This document shows positions 13,589 through 16,267 of a stretch of DNA of 16,267 nt, one piece after another. A program made the position numbers and the translations under genes. This DNA is from CAYVBE01 sp964448935. Its GTDB lineage: Bacteria > Planctomycetota > Brocadiia > SM23-32. Each line of letters begins with the position of its first letter. The first letter of the stretch is position 1. The stretch spans positions 1 to 16,267 of the forward strand of contig CAYVBE010000082.1 in the NCBI GenBank assembly GCA_964448935.1. The letters run 5' to 3'. A model generated the notes under the pieces. It was not told where the DNA came from and made no database searches. It saw nothing but the letters and a program-made list of their open reading frames with translations.

Positions 13589-14380
13589 TCAGCCGACGAG
13601 CGCTTTGAGGTTCTCGAAGCTCACGCGGGCGCTCTCCATGGGCTCCAGGTCGCGCATTCTGTCCTGCTCGACCACCAGCCACTCCACGCCGCACTCGCGG
13701 GCGGCCTCGACCACGCCCTCCAGGTCCACCACGCCCGTGCCGACCTCGGTGAACAGCGTGCCCTTGCGGCCGTCGTTGCCCGTCGCGCCGTCGCCGGGCA
13801 CTTCCAGGATGTCCTTGATGTGCAGCACGGGGCAGCGGCCGGCGTAGCGGCGTATCATCTCGGCCGGATCGGCGCCGCCGTAGGTGACCCACGCCACGTC
13901 CAGCTCCGCCTTCACCACGTCCGGATCGCTGTTCTCCAGCAGGATGTCGAGGGCGTATTTGCCATCGAACGTGGCGAACTCGTGGTTATGGTTGTGGTAG
14001 CAGAACTCGAGGCCCGCCTCGCGGCACAGTTCGCCGACGTGGTTGAAGAACCGCGCCTCCTCCAGCAGTTGCTCCCTGCCCTCGACGGGACCCCAGTACT
14101 GGACGACGTAGCCGGTGCCGATGCCGCGGGCGGTCTCGATGGTCTCCTGAATCTGCTCGTCGTCGTGCTCCAGGCGGATGCTGCCCTGCGCGGGGACTTC
14201 CAGCCCCAGGTCGGCCAACCGCTGCTTCATCTCGGGCAGCGACAGGTCCACCAGGTTCGCGATCCTCGCGCCTCCCTCGATCCCCTCGTAGCCCATCTCC
14301 GCGACGGCCTCCAGGGTGCCCCAGGGGTCCTTTTTCATCTCTTCTCCGACGATCCCGATCAGTCCGATCTTCAGTGCCAC
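13589..14380 (-). CDS. Xylose isomerase-like TIM-barrel sugar epimerase/isomerase (263 aa)
   Basis: A sugar phosphate isomerase/epimerase (AP endonuclease 2 superfamily) protein. Visible motifs are YHNHNHEF (128-135), KAELDVAWV (157-165), VLHIKD (185-190) and LVVEQD (235-240), which supply the His, Glu and Asp metal ligands expected of the fold. The exact reaction (ketose epimerisation, inosose dehydration or isomerisation of an oxidised sugar) cannot be told; it is only distantly similar to the epimerase at 10325-11185. The start is taken as GTG at 14380, because the barrel begins at ALKIGLIGI and a strong GGAGG lies 8 bases upstream; the frame stays open further but is not protein-like. It is a single-gene unit with its own good promoter, convergent with the neighbouring oxidoreductase, which may supply its keto-sugar substrate. 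Confidence 0.9.
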   Translation of the reverse strand: MALKIGLIGIVGEEMKKDPWGTLEAVAEMGYEGIEGGARIANLVDLSLPEMKQRLADLGLEVPAQGSIRLEHDDEQIQETIETARGIGTGYVVQYWGPVEGREQLLEEARFFNHVGELCREAGLEFCYHNHNHEFATFDGKYALDILLENSDPDVVKAELDVAWVTYGGADPAEMIRRYAGRCPVLHIKDILEVPGDGATGNDGRKGTLFTEVGTGVVDLEGVVEAARECGVEWLVVEQDRMRDLEPMESARVSFENLKALVG

Positions 14381-14436
14381 GGCTTCTGCCTCCGTAAGAG
14401 TTCCACGTGTGGTGCGCCAGTCTGCCAAAGGAGACG

Positions 14437-14465
14437 ATCATAGGCCCATCGCCGCCGCCCGTCAA
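14437..14465 (-). promoter_or_regulatory. Strong sigma-70-like promoter of the TIM-barrel epimerase
   Basis: On the minus strand TTGACG (14465-14460) and TATGAT (14442-14437) are exactly 17 bases apart, each matching 5 of 6 consensus positions. This is the best promoter in the window. Transcription would start about 50 bases before the GTG at 14380, leaving room for the GGAGG site. Confidence 0.7.
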
Positions 14466-14546
14466 CGCTCAGCGCGGCGAAACACTGCGTGAACTTCCAT
14501 GAAAAAGCCAATCTTCGCAAGAGCCTTCGAGCGTTGTCATTTTCCG

Positions 14547-14562
14547 CCGCATTTGAATGCGG
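14547..14562. repeat. Short perfect hairpin
   Basis: CCGCATT (14547-14553) and AATGCGG (14556-14562) form a 7-bp inverted repeat around two bases. There is no T-run on either strand. It lies between the epimerase promoter and the larger inverted-repeat element. Confidence 0.5.
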
Positions 14563-14612
14563 GAAGACGCAACGAACTGCCGGATGCCGGACAAGGCACA
14601 CGCAGGCCGTTA

Positions 14613-14793
14613 TTTGGAGTGCGGCGGCTTGACGCCGCTTTGCCGTTGCGAGGCTTGACTCGCTGTCGTTTGTCCGTGCGCGGGTGTTGCGCCGGTGGGC
14701 TGTGTTAGGACAACGACCGAGGTACTACCATCCCTCTTCGCCGGTGTCCAGGCCCCGGCGGTGAAAGCGGCGTCAAGCCGCCGCACTCCCAAA
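14613..14793. repeat. 181-bp multi-hairpin element bounded by 26-bp perfect inverted repeats
   Basis: The left arm (14616-14641) and right arm (14764-14789) are perfect reverse complements over 26 bp; the match extends outward to TTT at 14613 and AAA at 14793 with one extra base in the right arm. Each arm is itself a hairpin: GCGGCG-GCTTGA-CGCCGC at 14621-14638, and its mirror at 14767-14784. Between the arms are a hairpin with the same loop (14648-14663), a pairing of GTCGTTTGTCC (14665-14675) with GGACAACGAC (14708-14717), and CGCCGG/CCGGCG (14739-14760). The layout looks like a REP pair (BIME) or a small MITE without coding capacity. It lies behind the 3' end of the UROD-like gene, so it could stop or stabilise that transcript. 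Confidence 0.75.
14648..14663. repeat. Hairpin with GCTTGA loop and changed stem
   Basis: GCGAG-GCTTGA-CTCGC. The loop is identical to that of the element's arms (14627-14632) while the stem has changed on both sides so that pairing is kept. This is the pattern expected if the folded structure, not the sequence, is selected or recognised. Confidence 0.65.
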
Positions 14794-14883
14794 GTATCCT
14801 CCGGCTCTCGTAAGGTTATGTCTGCAATGTCAGGACGAGACTCGGCTCAACACCCACCGCACGCACAAAATCAGACCAGGGCG

Positions 14884-15951
14884 TTAATCTGTGCGCGGCG
14901 AAAGCTCCTCGTAAACACGGTTGTAATACAGACATGCCTCCACCGGCGTGTTGGCGGGGATGTGGTTGCCCACGGCCATGAAGAAACCCGGATGCGGCTT
15001 GCCGATCGCCATGCAGCGCTCCACCTCCGCCCGTATGGCGGCCTTCGAACCCGCCAGGAGCGCCCGCGTGTCCGAGTTGCCGACGAAGACGTGCGTGTCG
15101 CCGTAATTCTCCGCCACGTAGGCCATGTCGGTCATCGGCTCCATCACGAACCCGTGCACGCCGCAGTCCGCGATGTCGTCAATGAACTGGGTGTAATCGC
15201 CGTCCGAGGTGAACAGGACGCGCTTGCCGGACTCGATCAGCGGGGCGAAGTAGCGCCTGTAGTTGGGGAACACGTATCGCCGATACCAGTCCGGGTGGAT
15301 GAACGGGCCGGAGGTCCAGACGATGTCGTCGTGGACCATCACCACGGGCACGTCGGCGTCGCCCAGGGCATCGAAGTAACGCTGTATCCACCGGGCGTAG
15401 CGGTTCGTCAGGTCGCCGAATCCCTCCGGATCGGTGCCGGCCGCCAGCAGCAGCATCTCCCAGCCGAACATGTCAATCAGCCCGGAGATGCAGGTGGTGT
15501 AGATGCCGGTCATGTTTACCCCGCCGGGATGCACCGCGCAGTGCGCGCGGTAGCGCTCCTCGAAGAAGCGCACGATATCCTCGTGCGGCCGGACGCCGTA
15601 CGCCTCGTCGGGGTCGAAGCCGAGCACGTCCTCCGGGGTCCGGAAAGGCGAGGAGCCCGGGTCGCGGCGGTCGCTGCCGCCGGCGGCGTACTCCGCGTGC
15701 CCCATGTCGGTCTTCAGATCGCCGAACTCCGCCCCGCCCACGTCGGTGCACCAGAACAGGTCGTAGTTCCACTCCTCGACGAAGCGGCGCGTGGCCTCGC
15801 GCCGGACCGGCGGCGGGCTGTCCTCCCGCACGTCCATCCCGGTCACCTCCCGGAGCATTGGGAAGTGGTACGTCTCGATGCTGTATTCCGTCCGCGGCAC
15901 TCGCCGCGGCATCTCCAGATGGATCGCCGCCCAGCCGTCCTCAAAAGGCAT
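14884..15951 (-). CDS. Second uroporphyrinogen decarboxylase-like protein (355 aa)
   Basis: A UROD-superfamily TIM-barrel protein, divergent from the one at 11340-12428. Recognisable parts are VVMVHDDIVWTSGPF (203-217), VLFTSDGDYTQFIDDI (245-260), HVFVGNSDTRALLAGS (287-302) and the C-terminal AVGNHIPANTPVEACLYYNRVYEEL (326-350), the family's xxNxIPxxTPxEN region. The other protein's MMHTDGD reads LFTSDGD here, so the histidine (a likely metal ligand in methyltransferase relatives) is replaced by threonine. The reaction is unknown; haem synthesis is unlikely given the context. The ATG at 15951 has GGGAG about 9 bases upstream. It stands alone on the minus strand, with 316 bp of non-coding DNA in front and 503 bp behind. 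No convincing promoter was found in front of it. Confidence 0.87.
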   Translation of the reverse strand: MPFEDGWAAIHLEMPRRVPRTEYSIETYHFPMLREVTGMDVREDSPPPVRREATRRFVEEWNYDLFWCTDVGGAEFGDLKTDMGHAEYAAGGSDRRDPGSSPFRTPEDVLGFDPDEAYGVRPHEDIVRFFEERYRAHCAVHPGGVNMTGIYTTCISGLIDMFGWEMLLLAAGTDPEGFGDLTNRYARWIQRYFDALGDADVPVVMVHDDIVWTSGPFIHPDWYRRYVFPNYRRYFAPLIESGKRVLFTSDGDYTQFIDDIADCGVHGFVMEPMTDMAYVAENYGDTHVFVGNSDTRALLAGSKAAIRAEVERCMAIGKPHPGFFMAVGNHIPANTPVEACLYYNRVYEELSPRTD

Positions 15952-16049
15952 CCTGCCGTCTCCCGTAAAGTCTCCGACACGCCGCCGACCACGTTAAGCC
16001 TCCCATCGCCGGGCCGCAAGTGCAACTGTCCCGCGGTCGTTCCACCCGT

Positions 16050-16079
16050 GAAGAATGACGGGCGTTCCCGGCATTCTTC
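16050..16079. repeat. Strong 30-bp hairpin
   Basis: GAAGAATG (16050-16057) pairs with CATTCTTC (16072-16079), then one A/G mismatch, then CGGG (16059-16062) with CCCG (16067-16070) around the loop CGTT. There is no T-run after it on either strand, so it is not a standard terminator. It lies about 100 bp upstream of the UROD-like start and could be an operator, a REP-like unit or part of a mobile repeat. Confidence 0.65.
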
Positions 16080-16125
16080 CAAGCCGCCCGCAGGACGGCC
16101 ACCGTTGCCGGTGTGGCGTTCAGCC

Positions 16126-16164
16126 GTTGCCGTGCGCAGTTGCCGTGCGCAGTTGCCGTCCGCC
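16126..16164. repeat. 13-bp tandem repeat, three units
   Basis: GTTGCCGTGCGCA occurs twice exactly (16126-16138, 16139-16151), and a third unit with two changes follows (16152-16164). A partial fourth, GTTGCCGCAC, starts at 16165 and a related GTTGCCGGTG lies at 16114. It looks like a short slippage-derived repeat. Confidence 0.75.
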
Positions 16165-16248
16165 GTTGCCGCACCTCCCGCCTCCAGCCTGAAAGCTCAC
16201 CGATCAACCGCGGAGAACGGACCGCCCGGGCTCAACGAAAAACGATAC

Positions 16249-16267
16249 TTGCCACAGAGGGCACAGA
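16249..16267. repeat. CACAGAG-type intergenic repeat, cut by the window edge
   Basis: TTGCCACAGAGGGCACAGA carries two CACAGA units. Similar CCACAGAG...CACAGAG stretches are, from memory, common dispersed intergenic repeats in planctomycete-like and other environmental bacteria. Only its first bases are in the window. Confidence 0.35.

Larger units (their letters stand above)
15952..16267. other. Non-coding stretch at the window end
   Basis: No gene is supported here. The short frames on the minus strand have no family resemblance and cross a hairpin. The stretch contains a strong hairpin (16050-16079), a 13-bp tandem repeat (16126-16164) and a CACAGAG-type repeat at the edge (16249-16267). 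The promoter of the UROD-like gene should lie near 15960-16050 on the minus strand, but I see no good -35/-10 pair. Confidence 0.6.

Noticed and set aside
12474..13892. 472-codon open frame on the minus strand
   Set aside because: Antisense to the second Gfo/Idh/MocA gene and out of frame with the convergent epimerase; both overlapped genes have clear families.
14371..14708. Two short frames (76 codons minus, 69 codons plus) in the 503-bp gap
   Set aside because: They cross the strong epimerase promoter or the hairpin element, show no family resemblance and lack good start signals.
14613..14793. CRISPR array
   Set aside because: The hairpins are in inverted rather than direct order, spacing is irregular and no cas gene is in the window.
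15941..16207. Short minus-strand frames upstream of the second UROD-like gene
   Set aside because: They run through the tandem repeat and hairpin and overlap the UROD-like start out of frame; no domain is visible.
1..16267. tRNA, rRNA, riboswitch or insertion-sequence transposase
   Set aside because: None was recognised in either strand by reading. Intergenic space is small apart from the three stretches described, and no transposase motif is present.

Overview
This is a GC-rich (about 65% by eye) bacterial chromosomal window. It is dominated by carbohydrate-catabolism families: a Tat-exported sulfatase, a six-hairpin glycosidase, two Gfo/Idh/MocA oxidoreductases, two xylose-isomerase-like epimerases, two uroporphyrinogen-decarboxylase-like (UROD-like) proteins, a DUF3604/PHP protein and a glycyl radical enzyme. 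This mix is typical of polysaccharide-degrading Planctomycetota, Lentisphaerota, Hydrogenedentota and related uncultured phyla. No marker gene is present, so the phylum is inference. The oxygen-sensitive glycyl radical enzyme points to an anaerobic or facultative life style.

Layout. 1-240: a gene-free block rich in inverted repeats. 241-2979 (minus): DUF3604/PHP protein, then a Gfo/Idh/MocA oxidoreductase, then a possible 33-residue ORF directly behind it. 3192-3889 (minus): a HEPN/MNT toxin-antitoxin pair of lower GC with its own promoter. 3967-11185 (minus): the core of the window, a tight four-gene unit with gaps of 25-32 bp, in transcription order D-tagatose/D-psicose-3-epimerase-like protein, six-hairpin glycosidase, glycyl radical enzyme, sulfatase. 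11186-11339: a divergent promoter region. 11340-13583 (plus): UROD-like protein and a second Gfo/Idh/MocA oxidoreductase. 13589-14380 (minus): a second TIM-barrel epimerase, convergent with the preceding gene over 5 bp, with a near-consensus sigma-70-type promoter upstream. 14381-14883: a 503-bp non-coding stretch holding that promoter and a 181-bp multi-hairpin inverted-repeat element. 14884-15951 (minus): a second UROD-like protein. 15952-16267: non-coding, with a strong hairpin, a 13-bp tandem repeat and a CACAGAG-type repeat at the window edge.

How the genes may work together (inference). The exported sulfatase would desulfate a glycan or glycoside. The cytoplasmic glycosidase would release a monosaccharide. 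The NAD(P)-dependent oxidoreductases and the 3-epimerase-like proteins would interconvert hydroxy and keto sugars. The glycyl radical enzyme would then do a radical C-O, C-C or C-S bond cleavage on the sugar or a sugar-derived polyol or acid. The UROD-like proteins could handle methyl groups or have an unknown role. The activating radical-SAM enzyme the glycyl radical enzyme needs, a sulfatase maturase, transporters and regulators are all absent from the window. The coupling of a glycyl radical enzyme to a sulfatase, glycosidase and ketose epimerase in one operon is the most unusual biological signal here. The compensated-hairpin repeat at 14613-14793 is the most unusual non-coding signal.
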